A stretch of 64,000 nucleotides of DNA from Adiantum capillus-veneris (GCA_014529385.2 CM043967.1:83706278-83770277); one strand, 5' to 3'; positions 9,401 to 24,570 are shown, counted from the stretch's first letter. Notes: generated by a model not told the origin, from the letters alone. Numbers and translations are program-made.

Positions 9401-12300
9401 GCAATTTTGGATACATGATCTCCAAGAAAATGCCACTCCAACAAACAAAAAAACGTAGCCACATGTGTATCGCCTAGACACATCCGAATCAATGTATCCA
9501 ACTATGGATGCATCACTATTCCCAAAGCATAAGCACTAGCTAGTTGAGCCCTTGTTGTATCTCAAGATGTGCTTCACTGCTTCCTAATGCTTTCTGCCTA
9601 GATTTTCTAACTAGTCTCATTGTATATGCAATGTCTGGCCGTGTGCTAACCATGGTGAACATGAGACTTCCAACTACCGAAGAATATGACACCTTTGCTA
9701 TCTTTGCCTTTTCAACATCCTCATTTGGGACAATCATGCTTGCTAAGTTTTTGGTATGCAGCCATTGGGGTACTCAATGCTTTCCCCCTTGAATATTAAA
9801 ATGTTGCAAAACCTTATGAATATAATCTTCCTGCAAAAGTTCAAGTATACCACATTTGCAATCTCTCTTGATACACATATCAAGAAATTGATGTGCATCA
9901 CCCAAATATTTCATAGTAAACTGCTTGCTTAAGGCATCCTTGAGAAGTGCAATCTCATCTTTTGACTTCTTGGCTATGAGCATATCATCCACATACAAAA
10001 TCAAAATGATGAGGAAACCATCGTCCAACCTCTTTGTGTACAAGCAGTGATCCTCTTGGCTCCGTACATAACCCTAGACTAAATGTAATTATCAAACTTT
10101 ATGTATCATTGCCTTGAGCCTTGCTTTAATCCATACAAATCTTTCTTCAGTCTATACACTAGTTCTGCTTGTTTTGGCTTCTCAGGCTTTATCACAAAAC
10201 CTATTGGATGTTTCATGTAGACATCCTCTTCAAGATCCCCATGAAGAAACGATGTCTTCACATCCAATATTTAAACCAATTACATGTCTTTGATGGCTAC
10301 TAAACCAAGCATACAACACAATGTAGTCATCTTGACCACGGGAGATGATATCCCATCTCTTCGTCTACACCATCTCTTCGTCTCACCATATCCAATGAGG
10401 ATACACTTGTGTGATCTGTGTCTATCTTTTGTCTAAGCGCTCTTGAAACATGTGAGAATGCCTCACACTCAAAACACATGTAACTTGTCATAATTGGGCT
10501 CTTTGCCCGTCCACATCTCCTGCAAAACCTTGTACTTTAGTGGTGTACTAGGTGATCTATTGATCGAGTAAGCAGCCATCATAATAGCTTCTCCCCAAAA
10601 TTCTTGCGGTAAGTTGGCCATAGACGACATAGAAATGACCCATTCTTGAAAGGTTCTATTCATCCTCTTAGCCACACCATTTTGGGTGGGTGTGTAAGTC
10701 ATGGTAAACTCTCTTCTAATGCCTTTTTTATTACAAAATTCCTTGAACTTGGAGGAGATGTACCCGCCTCCATTGTCACTACCCAAAGCTTTAAGCTTTC
10801 TACCCCATTGGTTCTCTACCAATGCTAAGAACTTCTAAAAAACGCTAAAAACATCGCTCTTCTGCTTCAAGAGATAAACCCACACCTTTCTAGTAGAGTC
10901 ATGTATGAATGTTATAATGATCCCTCTATAGAATTGACTTGCATAGGTCTACACAAGTCACTATGAACAAGATCTAGAGGACTACCTAACTCCTTGTCCA
11001 AAGGTGCTGATGTCAACCTAGTATAGTTTCCATAGATGCAATGCTCACATAAAGAAAAGTTAGAGCAGTCTAACACAAGGATATATCCTGAACACTGCAA
11101 GACTTTCATTCCTTTCTGGCTCATATGATCTAGCCGGCCATGCCACAGCTCTGTAGACGGCAACTCGGCTACACAAATAGAATTCTCTTTCACAAAAGAT
11201 ATATAAACTGAGTACAATGAGCCAGAATTTTGGCCTTTAAGCATGACCAGATCTCCCTTCTTGATAATCCAAGAACCATGAGCAAATATGGTAGTGTAAC
11301 CCAAATCATCCAGATGTCCAAAGTCTTTGTCAAATTGGGTCCATGTATGAAATTATGCAGCATAAACTCAGTGCCATTATGCATAGAAAACTTGATGCTT
11401 CCCACACCGCATATATCAAGCTCATAATAATTGCCTAGCTTCACCATGAGGAGTCACATGAAAGCTAGCACCTGAGTCCACAATCCAATTCTACACATAA
11501 CACTCGTCATGAGCTAACATTGCATCAGGACTCAAATTTGATGTGAAAATCAACACGTCATTTGGCACGTCAAAAACTGTCTGAACAGCTGGAGACCGTA
11601 ACCACATTAATTTCTTCAATCTCACACTACTTTTAGGTTTTTCAAACTCCGTTTTCTCTTTGCCCTTATCATGCTGCATTGTGCGAGAATATTTCTTCAA
11701 GTGTCCCTTTTTATGGCAAAAGTAGCACTTAACATTTCTCATGTCTTTGCCGCTGCGACTCTTGCTACGACCTTGCTTGAGATCTTGAGAACGATCGTGG
11801 GCGCAACCACGTTACCTTTTCTTGTCATGATTGCCACTAGCGACATACACATCACCATGCCCACTCGCATCAAGAAGTTGACGTCTAATCTCCTTAGTGA
11901 GAAACACACTTGTGACATCATTGAACACTAGCTTGCCATTTGGAGCTGAATTAGCTCTGCAAAATATGTCCCATCAGTTGGGTAGAGAGTATAGCAAGAA
12001 AATAGACTTGAGTTTGTCGTCAAACTCACTAAATCCCTAAGAGGTCAACTGACTGAACAAGATTTGAACTCATTTAAGTGTCCAAAAATTGTGCTACCTT
12101 CTTTCATGTTGAGCTTCATAAGATTTTTCATGAGAAAAACTTTGTTGGATGCACATTTTATCTCCCATGCTAAACATAAGCTATCCCATAGAGACTTGGA
12201 TGTCGTCTTCCCTATGATAGTGAAGGACAACAACTCGGTTAGATGTAGACATATTGTAGCCATGGCTTTCGCATCCAAAAGCTCCCACTAAGCCTGCGTA
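9400..12300 (-). pseudogene. Copia gag-pol remnant, unit 1
   Basis: Minus-strand order from 12300: gag of the UBN2 type (12278-12045), zinc knuckle CYFCHKKGHLKKYS with the last Cys replaced by Ser (11742-11491), protease-side fragment (11447-11190), GAG-pre-integrase with ELWHGRLDHMSQKGM (11304-10912), integrase core (10822-10469), reverse transcriptase with LYVDDMLIA (10043-9774), and the RT/RNase H connection with SSVVGSLMFTM (9737-9540). The integrase D-x35-E motif starts at SDNGG, but the catalytic Glu is Lys (NGVAKR, codon 10667-10669). The RT fingers and palm start are deleted at about 10343-10380. Frameshifts and stops separate every block. It once encoded the capsid and copy-and-paste enzymes of the element, and it cannot now. 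Confidence 0.9.
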
Positions 12301-12664
12301 TAGCCATCACCCTTTGCACGCTCTTTCAAAGGTTCTGATAGGCCTTTGTCAGTCAAAACATCCTTCAATTGCTCTTTCCACAAGGTGAAGTTGCTATCAT
12401 TAAACTTGCGGATGAAATATTACTCTCTTTTTTTTAAGAAGTCGTCGTTGACAAGAACGTTCGAGAGGTGCCAAACTATGGCGAGAAGCTGTAGAAATTT
12501 GGGCAGAGTAACCTTTGTATTGGGAGAAAAACCTCAACCAAAATAGCCTAAAAAGTGCCAACAATGAAAGTCACGACTTGCAGGGGAAATACGAAAAAGT
12601 CTCCTTTGTATGAGGATTCAAAAATCAACTAAAAAACACATAGAATGTGCCAACTGCACTAATT

Positions 12665-12679
12665 GGGCTCTAATACTAC
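12665..12679 (-). other. Copia primer-binding site, initiator tRNA-Met type
   Basis: On the minus strand it reads TAGTATTAGAGCCC, a mutated form of the TGGTATCAGAGC primer site common in plant copia elements. It sits just inside the right LTR, as expected. Confidence 0.7.
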
Positions 12680-12680
12680 T

Positions 12681-12864
12681 TGTAGATGCGGATTTGGAGA
12701 GTGCAAGAGAGGGAAGGAGAGAACGGGAAGGGGATGAGGAACATACACAGGATGTGGTGGATCTTGTGAGAAGAACACTTCTACTCTCCTTATTTTCTAT
12801 ATAAGCAAGAATGTAATGAGCGGGCGCCAGGTCACAACCCGACCACGGGGCCTAAAACCCAACC
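12681..12864 (-). repeat. Copia 5' LTR (right), unit 1
   Basis: Begins TGTAGATGCGGATT and ends ACCCAACC. Partner of 8448-8619. The last base of the usual terminal CA is changed. Confidence 0.85.
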
Positions 12865-13197
12865 GTCAGCTATATGGATTTTCTATAATAGGATTGCCTC
12901 TATGACTATATAAATGAGCATTTATATAGTCCTCTACATTGACATCTACATGGTCATCTAAATATAGTGCTATCCTTTTGACATAGACAACATGTATATG
13001 GTAGTCTATATGGTCAGTTCCACGATCTTCTATATAGGCGTACATATGGTCATCTATGTGATCATCTATATGGTCATCCGATATGGTTGCTTATACGATT
13101 GCTCCTAGCCCTTTTAAATGGTTCTTTGTTTGGTTAACTGGACTTCTATCTATATGGTCAACTATATCATTTTCTATATCATCATCTATATGGAAAA

Positions 13198-13200
<3 letters not shown>
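12865..13200. repeat. AT-rich TATATGGTCATCTA satellite, right part
   Basis: Continuation of 7970-8447 beyond the copia insertion, with many TATGGTCATCTA words. No gene. Confidence 0.82.
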
Positions 13201-13253
<53 letters not shown>

Positions 13254-13451
13254 TTATTTTTGTCTCCAGGGTGATCCAGGGGGGGGGGGGGGGGGGGGGG
13301 GGGGGGAGGTGTCGAGAATGTAAAAAGAAAACTCTTTCTTTATCCCGCCTTCTCTCTATCTCTATCTCTTTGTTTCTATTGCCAGAGGGATCCAGGGGGG
13401 AGGGGGGTGTCGGCGACTAAAATTGAAAAAGAAAACCCTTTCTTTATCTCT

Positions 13452-13509
<58 letters not shown>

Positions 13510-13650
13510 TTTGTCACCACAGGGATCCAAGGGGGGTGGCGACAAAAAGTTAAAATGAAAACTCTTTCTTTATCCCTCATTCTCTCTATCTCTTTATTTT
13601 TGTCACCAGGGAGATCTAAGAGGGGAAGCACCCCCAAAGGATGGAAGTAA
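13201..13650. repeat. (TA)n, poly-G and degenerate 110-140-bp minisatellite
   Basis: (CT)n(TA)n at 13200-13250, then three and a half units, each with TTTTTGTC, CAGGGATCCA, a G-rich run, GAAAACTCTTTCTTTATC and a CT-rich tail. A 28-base G run lies at about 13279-13307 and a CT run at 13459-13504. The matching unit 2 array is 35855-36370, with a much longer TA tract. Confidence 0.9.
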
Positions 13651-13884
13651 TTTTGCACTTCTCCCCAAGTGTGAGTATTACAATGTGACTTGAGAGACAT
13701 TCCAATACATCATACAATGTAATCCATGCAGGTGATTTAGAGGGTTTTGTAATAGTGGAGACCTTGAGGAAGTACTATCTGCCTCCATGTGATCTCAACA
13801 CTGTACATATTTGCCTGTCTCTTTTTCAACCATAACCTAGAAATTTTGAAGAAACTAAGTAACCGCCTCAATTTTCTCCATCAT
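13651..13884. other. Rearranged junction specific to unit 1
   Basis: Bases 13651-13697 are the reverse complement of unit 2 bases 36887-36931. Bases 13730-13880 instead match the expansin downstream block (20545-20690). Unit 2 has about 930 bp of different sequence here. No gene. Confidence 0.8.
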
Positions 13885-14560
13885 CAAACATACCCATTAC
13901 TTCTTTGTATTTCCATCAATGAAGATAACATATAATCTACAACCACCTATAGATGCAACCTTTGTGAGATCCCATACATCAAAATGCACTATCACCACAG
14001 TTTTGCTTACATTCTTGTCATATTGAATTGACTTTTTTTTTTGGATTTCCAAAGTGGGTAGCCTCACAAACCTTATGCATTCCATCCATCTTAAACAATG
14101 GAAAAGTTATCAAAAGCTCCTCATTTTGCATAGTTTCCAACCTTTGCACATTTACATGGCCAATATGCTTATACCAAATGTCTAGCTCTAAAGCAATTCA
14201 TGACCATTGTGCAAACATGCAAACATGGAACCTTTCAATCATATACATCAACATCAAGAGTGAACATTCTGCCACCTTTTTACCTTATATGACAACTGAA
14301 TGCCTTCCATTATTCTTGTATTCCTCTATATACAAACCAATATTTTGAACCTAACCTACAAACCCTACTGAACCATGTGCCCAACAAACACCAAGTTCTT
14401 TGTGATATTGGGCACATGTAGTACATCATCCAAATACTTCACTTTTCCATACTCCAAAGACAATGCACATTCCTCATATGTGCAATAGAATGCGATGTTT
14501 CATCCTTGGTAGGACTATCCAAAGTTTGCATGTCTTGAGACCACTCACCCTAGCGGCTCC
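13885..14560 (-). pseudogene. Second copia family: GAG-pre-integrase and integrase start
   Basis: Minus strand. A GAG-pre-integrase stretch contains DIWYKHIGHVNVQRLE and a HKVCEATHFG zinc-finger-like segment, then the integrase start HFDVWDLTKVASIGG and LYVIFIDGNTKK, which holds the first catalytic Asp. Coding ends near 13890, with no reverse transcriptase nearby. Sequence and frame differ from the 8448-12864 element, so this is a separate fragment. The near-identical copy in unit 2 is at 37312-37990. Inactive. Confidence 0.78.
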
Positions 14561-14639
14561 TTCTCCAACACAAGGTACAACATGGAGGAATTTTTTAACA
14601 CATGGTCCTCCCATTCCCTAGAATTCCTTTTTCCATATT

Positions 14640-14700
14640 CTTATTCTCCTGTGTAGATTCATGTGTGTGTATGTGTGCCCGCGCGCGTACACACACACAC
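14640..14700. repeat. Short GT/GC/AC alternating tract
   Basis: GTGTGTATGTGTGCCCGCGC then CACACAC. Alternating purine-pyrimidine, potentially Z-DNA forming. The unit 2 version (38090-38135) is longer and purer. Confidence 0.85.
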
Positions 14701-15088
14701 ATACTGTGCTTGGTGCAAGCCTTTGTAGCCATCTTGGCAGGTCATCGTTCAAGATAATAAAAGGAAGTACCTGATTAGAGGAAGGTACACTCTATCATGG
14801 GTCCAGAACATCACATTGATGTAGATGTGGGCCAACGTTAGTTTGAAAATCGTCTTGATTCCTTCAGGCTGGATTTTCCCTAACCCTGATATCTACACCC
14901 AACAATGTTTTCAGATACTTGGTCATGACTATCCGTAGAGTTTCTTTTTGCACTACTGGCGACTTTAGAGGGCTATGAAATTTGTGTTTTAAAGCGCTAG
15001 CGCCCCATGTGCACTTGGGGATGTAGGAAGGTTGTGGACTTTTGAAGTTTCTTTGGATTGGAAAAAGGAAGTCTAAAGGCTTGCCAAG

Positions 15089-15562
15089 GCTTGAACCCAC
15101 AAAATGGATCCACCATGCTCAAGCATTAGCGACAAACTGTATGGCAAAAAGTATGATCGTTGGAATTTGATCATGTGAAGCTTGAATCCGCAAAATGGCT
15201 CCACCATAATCAAGCGCTAACGACAAATTGAATGGCAATAACTATACTCATTGGAATTTGATCATGTGAACCTCCTCTTTGCAAAAAAGGTTACAGGTTA
15301 TCGTTGATGGCATGGAGGCATGACCCACAAGGGATGGCAAGAAAGAGGTACACCTAGCTTTAAGATGAGGAGTATAGATCTCAGATCTTGCTTTGATTGG
15401 GATGCGATCAATGCAAATGCGATGTCGAACATTAGAGATTCACTCACAAAGGAAATCTCTCTAGCCATACAGACATTGAAAATGGCCAGTGGAATGTGGT
15501 CTATCCTCGCTAGAATGTTTGATCAAGATTCTACAATGCAAGCAGTCACCCTCCTTGGATAG
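15089..15562 (+). pseudogene. Copia gag 5' fragment with a 91-bp tandem duplication
   Basis: Two direct copies start at 15089 and 15180 (GCTTGAAYCC). Each encodes a gag N-terminus with KLYGKKYDRWNLIM or KLNGNNYTHWNLIM. The frame at 15320-15562 has FDWDAINANAMSNIRDSLTKEISLAIQTLKMASGMW split by no stop, similar to copia gag of the UBN2/DUF4219 class. No pol follows. The copy in unit 2 is at 38528-39001. Inactive fragment. Confidence 0.65.
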
Positions 15563-16500
15563 TTCAAGTTAAAATTTGGAAGTTCCATGTAGTCTTTTCT
15601 AATGAAGGCAAAGGTGAACCCGGGACGGATTGACATACTTTGTGTGTGCGTGGTTCTCTCTTTTCTACAATAGATATGGTGAGGCTTGGCAACCGGCCCA
15701 CAATAGTCTAGTAGGCTGATCAACATGCCACACCGGGCATTCACCTCCACACACCGGTGTACCGTTCAAAGAGATATAATTCCATTTGTATGTACATATG
15801 ATTGGTTGAAAGAAGTCCTCCAATGGCTTCATATGATACAATCACAACAAAAACATGACAAAGTTCTTGTCTATACCTTAGTAGGGTGCCAATGACAAAA
15901 CCTAGAAATGATGTTATGTGATCGAGATCCTTGGATTGTCTCACGAGCCTATTCAATTGGGCATGTCCATATCTCCAACTTTTACCATCCAAAATTTTCC
16001 ATGCATTGGCCCAAGTGTCCCCATATCTCCAACCTTTTACTAGCATGCTTTGACAAACGTCGCCCTATAGTTGCCTATGAAATTGTTGTCGATACACGAT
16101 AGGCCTTCGTTCTCCATTAGGGATAAGTGAGGCTCACGTGAATCTCAATGCATTTTATGTCTACAGAGAATCATTGTGTTGGTTTTTGAGAACATCTCTA
16201 ATGCATGCACAAATACTTCAAAGGCTAGCACATGGGGAGCACTTCACAAGACCAAGGTAGAGAGCGCTTTGTGCTACTACTAATGAATGGAGGCATTACA
16301 AGTGTAGGTCAAATAAAGCGTGCTTATGCTTACCTCCCTTTTGAAACCTAGCTACCTCCTCCAATCACATTGTGTAGACGAGGGGACAGCGTACTTGGGG
16401 GCTCGAGGCTTTGAAATGCAAAGGAATTTTGAGCTTAGATGGAAAATCCATGGGTCCACATGTCAAAGCGTCCTTGGAAAGTATTGGTAGGCTAGTGTCT
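15563..16500. other. No recognised gene
   Basis: Contains short open frames on both strands that I do not recognise. Unit 2 (39002-39930) lacks about 52 bp found here at 15652-15707 and has about 33 extra bases near 39718. Confidence 0.5.
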
Positions 16501-16514
16501 ACCGAGGGACGACA

Positions 16515-17063
16515 ATGCATGTTCAATATGAGCCACTCGTGACTCCGCCAAAGGTCATCCGGAAGAGCGATGAGCCCACAACTTACGGATTGGATGGCAG
16601 ATCAGCTTGCCTGACGACGTTGTGGCCAATGAGCGCCGTGCCTCCGCAAGATCGAGAAGGGAGAGCTCAAGCTGCTCGACCTGGGGCCCTTTCTTCATTG
16701 ATTGAGGTGCATGTGCAATATATTCGGTAGTGCAGGGTCAGGCGAGGCCTGCAGGGCCACGATTAGGCGCTGCCTGTCTGCTGCATGTTACTCACAATCG
16801 CGATACATGTCCATTGTCGATGGCCCAGCTGCCCTCGACGTCCAGGCAGCCATGGCCCACCATTACCGGCAATAGAACTCCCCTTATCTGGCCAGGAGAG
16901 AGCGGCCACCTTGTCCTGATGTATAAATTAAGAGGCGCTATCCGCTGATCCCCGCAAGCAGCTGCGCAATCCTCATCCTCAATTTGCTTCGGCTTACCCA
17001 AGCTTGCTATCATTAAGCAATTAGAATCTGCAGGTCAGTCAGGGTGGTGCGCTGCAAGCTGGG
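16515..17063 (+). promoter_or_regulatory. Expansin promoter region with TATA box
   Basis: TATAAATTA at 16922-16930 lies 134 bp upstream of the ATG, a sensible distance for a leader of about 100 bp. GC content rises sharply from about 16520. The same region is conserved, TATA included, in unit 2 (39934-40484). Confidence 0.7.
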
Positions 17064-17979
17064 ATGGCACCTGCTAATTTGTACTCCCTTCTGCTCCTAT
17101 TGCTGCCCTGCTTCATCCACCTGAAGTCGGCCTCGGCGTCCTACTATGGCAGCGGCAGCTCCCAGCAAAGTGGGTGGACCAGCGCGCATGCCACTTTCTA
17201 CGGTGGAAGTGATGCCTCGGGCACCATGGGTAAGTCATGAAGTCTCTTGGTCTGCCTGGCTCTGATCATCGAATCGATTCGTATACGCACAATATTCATG
17301 CGCCGAGCTACCACTACACATGTCATTTGGCTGATATAATTTCATTAATGCAGGGGGTGCGTGCGGTTATGGCGACCTCTACTCCTCGGGCTATGGCACC
17401 AACACGGCAGCCCTGAGCACTGCCCTCTTCAATGCCGGCCTCAGCTGCGGTGCTTGCTTCGAGATCCGGTGCGATGCATCGTCCGACCCGCAGTGGTGCA
17501 TTGCTGGAGAATCGGTGACGGTCACAGCCACCAATCTGTGTCCTCCCAACAATGCCCTGCCCAACAGTGCGGGCGGCTGGTGCAACCCACCTCTCCAGCA
17601 CTTCGACATGACGCAGCCAGCGTTTGAGAAGATTGGAGTGTACAGGGGCGGCATCGTGCCTGTGGAGTACCGCCGGGTGCCCTGTGCCAAGAAGGGTGGC
17701 ATCCACTTCACCATGAATGGTCACGCCTACTTCAACTTGGTGCTTATTACGAATGTGGGAGGAGTGGGTGATGTGCACTCCGTCTCCGTCAAGGGCTCGC
17801 GCACGGGATGGCAAGCCATGACCAGAAACTGGGGCCAGAATTGGCAGAGCAATGCGCGGCTGGACGGCCAAAGCCTCTCCTTCCAGGTCACCACCAGCGA
17901 TGGCCGCACCCTCACCTCCTACGACGTGGCGCCCGTGGATTGGCGCTTCGGCCAAACCTTCAGCGGCGAGCAATTCTAG
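17064..17979 (+). CDS. Alpha-expansin (EXPA), intact, two exons
   Basis: Exon 1 is 17064-17229 and exon 2 is 17354-17979, with a GTAAGT...CAG intron of 124 bp. The product is 263 aa, normal for expansins. Residues 1-25 form a signal peptide (LLLLLLPCF core). The GH45-like domain follows: [12 protein letters not shown] (37-48), GGACGYG (56-62), [11 protein letters not shown] (85-95), CPPNNALPN (118-126), GGWCNPPLQ (129-137) and HFD (138-140), with the expected cysteines. The C-terminal CBM63-like domain keeps [20 protein letters not shown] and NWGQNWQ. Alpha-expansins are secreted and loosen cellulose-xyloglucan contacts at acid pH without hydrolysis, which allows cell enlargement. The frame is intact and GC-rich, unlike its surroundings. 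A broken twin lies at 40485-52781. The class call is firm; the subfamily number is not assigned. Confidence 0.97.
17230..17353 (+). other. Expansin intron
   Basis: Starts GTAAGTCATG and ends TTAATGCAG, phase 1, splitting the first Gly codon of the GGACGYG motif. Confidence 0.95.
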
Positions 17980-18056
17980 CTTCAATATCTGGCCGCCCAA
18001 AGTAGGCTAGCCGCTAGCTACTTCATTTGGGATTGGGAGCACAACAATATTCTACA

Positions 18057-18293
18057 CTGTATTATATATACTGATGGGGGACCTGTGCTAACATCATCTG
18101 GCGAGCTGAGGTTGCACCCAATTATATTTACAGCCCGCAAGCCAGATTGTTCAATGTGATAAAGCCATCCCTCCAGCACCAACCACATGATCAACGTCAT
18201 TCTTACCCATGTAATGAGTGGGGCACCTTCGCTCGTCGTGACCCTCGAAGATGTTTGGGATGTTCTTCGATTTGCGTGCGCAATGTAAATTAG

Positions 18294-18345
<52 letters not shown>

Positions 18346-20864
18346 TTGTCATGCTGATATGTCCCCTCTATTCTAATTTTCTCATTGGTTATGGCATGCT
18401 AGATATGTCTAGTTTCGTTCCTCTCAAGCATGTTATGATAGCACCTGTGGACATTGTTGAAATTCTTATGACATCGGTGCACTTTCGTTGATTAAGGGGC
18501 CTTGTATCTTTGCTGTTAATTGTGTTTCATTAGCATCAATGGCAGGCATGTTCTCATCCATAGCTTGATCCTTGTTTGGATCTCCAATGGCATCCTTAAA
18601 ATACATAAACTACATATTCTACACAAATCTTTGCCATAAAAGCACAATGCCGAGCCATAAAACTGTCAAATCAATCCCTACATAGGATTTCTTGCTCTCC
18701 TAGATCGATGTGGTCCAAGATCAATGTCAGGAACCATACATTATAATTGCAACCTTCTTGCACCGGAAGTCTTCAACAAAGACCATACCAAACTCCTCAT
18801 CAAGAATTTCCTCATTTAGAAGGAACCCAAACCCCAAATAGGCCCCTTTAGATTATGGTTGATTTTGCAGTGGCCAATAGGAAGAGGGTAACAACCACAA
18901 GATGTCACTGTTTGCATCATATCTTGTCCTCCTCCCCTTGGTTACCCCCCCCACCCCCCCCACCCCCTCCCCTCTCTCCCCACTTGGAAAGAGTCCAAAA
19001 ACATTCAAAAGAATTTTCTTGCAACTTTCTCAAGTGAAGATACAACCAGCTTACATGCCCCTTCTCCTTGAGTGGACTTCCTATTAGGTTTATGGGGATG
19101 GCCAGAGTTTTTAGCTAAAGATGCACCAAAGCTCTCAGCATTAATTTCCTCGAATTCTAAGAGAGACCAGAACGATGTCCAGAAGACTCATTGAAGAAAA
19201 TGAAGATGGACAGATTGACGTCAAGATTAGATTTGGAAGATCGAACGAAACATGCTATTTACTTCATGGTCCATCACTAGATTCCACAATAAAAGAAGCT
19301 TTCCTTTAGTTCCCCAAATGACAAATTAAGCATATTTTTTTCTGTTAGAGGAGACCATACTCACCCATACAATGCTTGCATCTATTTCCTTTTCCCGATC
19401 TGCACCATAGGAGTGATCTAGCTTAGCTTGCGAACCCTTAAATGCGAGACCAACCATTTGAGTATAGAGAAAGAGTCTCTTTCATTCAAATTTGAAAACC
19501 CTTTCTCTCGAGCCTTTCCACTTGAAAGCTTCCTCACACCCCCAATGTTCAAGAAAGTCTTTTTTTCCTTGTATTTTCTTGTATATTTTTGAACTATTTT
19601 CTTGTATATTTTACAATTTTTTCTTCCCTTAACCTTGGTTTGCAAGTGCTACCTTTGATTTTCAATTGGCTCAAGTCTAAGCTCACACAAACCTTTCTTG
19701 AACACTGCCACACCCTATACTTTCTTCTTTTTGGAAGCTTGTGGCGCTTACTTCTCAATTTCATCCATCTAAAGGCTTATATTTATTGCCTTTGAGATTT
19801 GAATGTTTTTCTATTTTTGCGTTGGATTTTGAACAACCCAAAATTTTGAAAATCCATTGAAGTCCTTTTCCAATATCCACATCAAAATGACCTACACATG
19901 TTATTTTTCTAGGAAAGACTCTTTTTTTTAAAGTAGCTCAAAACCACTTGCGGCATTCTATGTTCCCTTAATCACCAACAACGGAGCACAGTAACCCAAT
20001 TACTTATAAGGCCCTTTTGGTCTAGAATGCCCCCTTAATCACCAACAACGGAGCACAGTAACCCAATTACTTATAAGGCCCTTTTGGTCTATTATTTTTT
20101 TCAGTAATGAGCCAATTGGATCCCCTGACCATGACTCTCACTCCAATTTGGCATCCTTGGGGCCCTTTCATTATTTTCTTTCTCTTTTCTTGATAAATTT
20201 GACACATGTTTAGGACTTACTCTTTCATGTAACTTGCCACTCCATAGATCCTCAACATGACCTGAACTAGATGACTTTGTAGAGAACCACTCAAAACCTA
20301 TCGTACTGTGCATATGTATTTTGTGCATTCACATTATCATTCACATCATCCCCAGCACCATCTTTTCTATGAGCATGTGAGTTCACCAAGAGAGTTTTTT
20401 AATCTCAATAAAGGTAGATGTTTACATCGATAAAAGGGGTTTCTAAACATCACTTTTAGACAAAATTCTACAGGTTTTAAAGGAAGAAGGGGCATTTAAC
20501 TCATGAAAACGTGTATGTGAAGAGGGGTTATTTAAATGTAACTTGAAGCAGGTGATGCAGAGGTTTTTGTAATAGTGGATGCTTCAAGGAAGTACTATCC
20601 ACTGCCATGTGACCTCAACATTGTACATATTTTGTTGTGTTTTTCAACCGTTGAAGAAAGTGCGTAACCGCCTCAATTTTCTCTGCCATGAAAGCGTTCA
20701 AGGACTATTTCTTCAACTCCTTATTTGTGATTTTTTAAAAAATAAAATACACCCATTTCCTATTAAATCTGTATGTTTTTTACCAATTCCTTTTTATGGT
20801 ACCCTTTTGTATTGGAAAACATGAGAAGAAAAGAAATTTAATAAGCTCGTCTACTACTGCACTC
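18057..20864. repeat. Expansin downstream block X1
   Basis: Starts in the 3' flank of the gene (ACTGTATTATATATACTGATG) and ends before a second copy at 20865. Contains a CT-AC compound microsatellite (18291-18341) and C-rich runs (18944-18970). A unit-1-specific 66-bp direct duplication lies at about 19960-20095 (ACCAACAACGGAGCACAGTA twice). No gene recognised. Confidence 0.88.
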
Positions 20865-23885
<3,021 letters not shown>

Positions 23886-24357
23886 TTACAGTACAAGAGG
23901 TTGTGTGCACTTGTGACGTTTTTAGCGACGAAAATACATTGGGTTTTTATACTCCCCAGCGTCGCTAACAATGTCAATACGGAAACATCGCTATGAGAAT
24001 CTTTGCAAATGTCATAGTTACAACACCATTGTCAATATTGAGAAAATATACATGGTGTTCCAATAGCTATAAAAAGACTTATGCATGTCATCTCATGGTA
24101 CATATGCTATGACAAAAGGAAACTAATGCTATCTAGCTACGACTAGATTGACATCGTCTAATCAGACGTCTCATCATGTCCAAGCGGCATATCTGTCGGA
24201 TTCTGCAAAAAGAACAATAAGACAGCTTTCTGTAAGTATAAACATATAATTTACAAAACAATACAACAAATCTGCCATTCAAACATCTAGAAAGTCACTA
24301 GTCATACATTGCAAACTTACCTTGGTCACGCAACCCCCAGAGTACTCCCACACCTCC

Positions 24358-24570
24358 TCAGTCACTTCTTAATGGAAATGTTGTGCGCTTTTTAATTGGT
24401 TGTGCAACCATCCTAAGCTCATGAATGTTGGTAGGTTCTCCAGTACCGCTTGATAATGCATCGGTGGTCGTCCTCCCCGTCTCCACTCTATCCAGGCCCT
24501 TTGTCACTCTTGCTTTGCATCTTCGTATTGTGAAGTCCACTTTTGCATCACTGGATTGTGAAGCATGCAA
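24358..24570 (-). pseudogene. Small open frame downstream of the CACTA transposase, unrecognised
   Basis: Seventy codons, basic (RRCKARVTKG), rich in Thr and Arg. It lies 57 bp beyond the DUF4218 stop on the same strand, so it may be a terminal exon or a second small CACTA product. I see no family motif. Confidence 0.3.

Larger units (their letters stand above)
8448..12864 (-). mobile_element. Ty1/copia LTR retrotransposon, unit 1 copy (4.4 kb)
   Basis: Two short LTRs (8448-8619 and 12681-12864) bound a minus-strand gag-pol. The primer site lies inside the right LTR and a purine-rich tract (reverse of TTCTCCCACTTG) next to the left LTR. Candidate target duplications are GTCAT (8443-8447) and GTCAG (12865-12869; GTCAA in unit 2), four of five bases identical. 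All domains carry stops. About 550 bp of reverse transcriptase present in unit 2 are missing here. Confidence 0.88.

Noticed and set aside
12610-12804. Small plus-strand frame across the copia LTR (same at 35221)
   Set aside because: It spans the primer site and LTR of a minus-strand retrotransposon, so it is incidental.
17323-18000. 225-codon open frame on the minus strand across the expansin
   Set aside because: A shadow of the GC-rich exon 2. It has no family features, and the plus-strand expansin explains the conservation. The same applies at 52203-52802.
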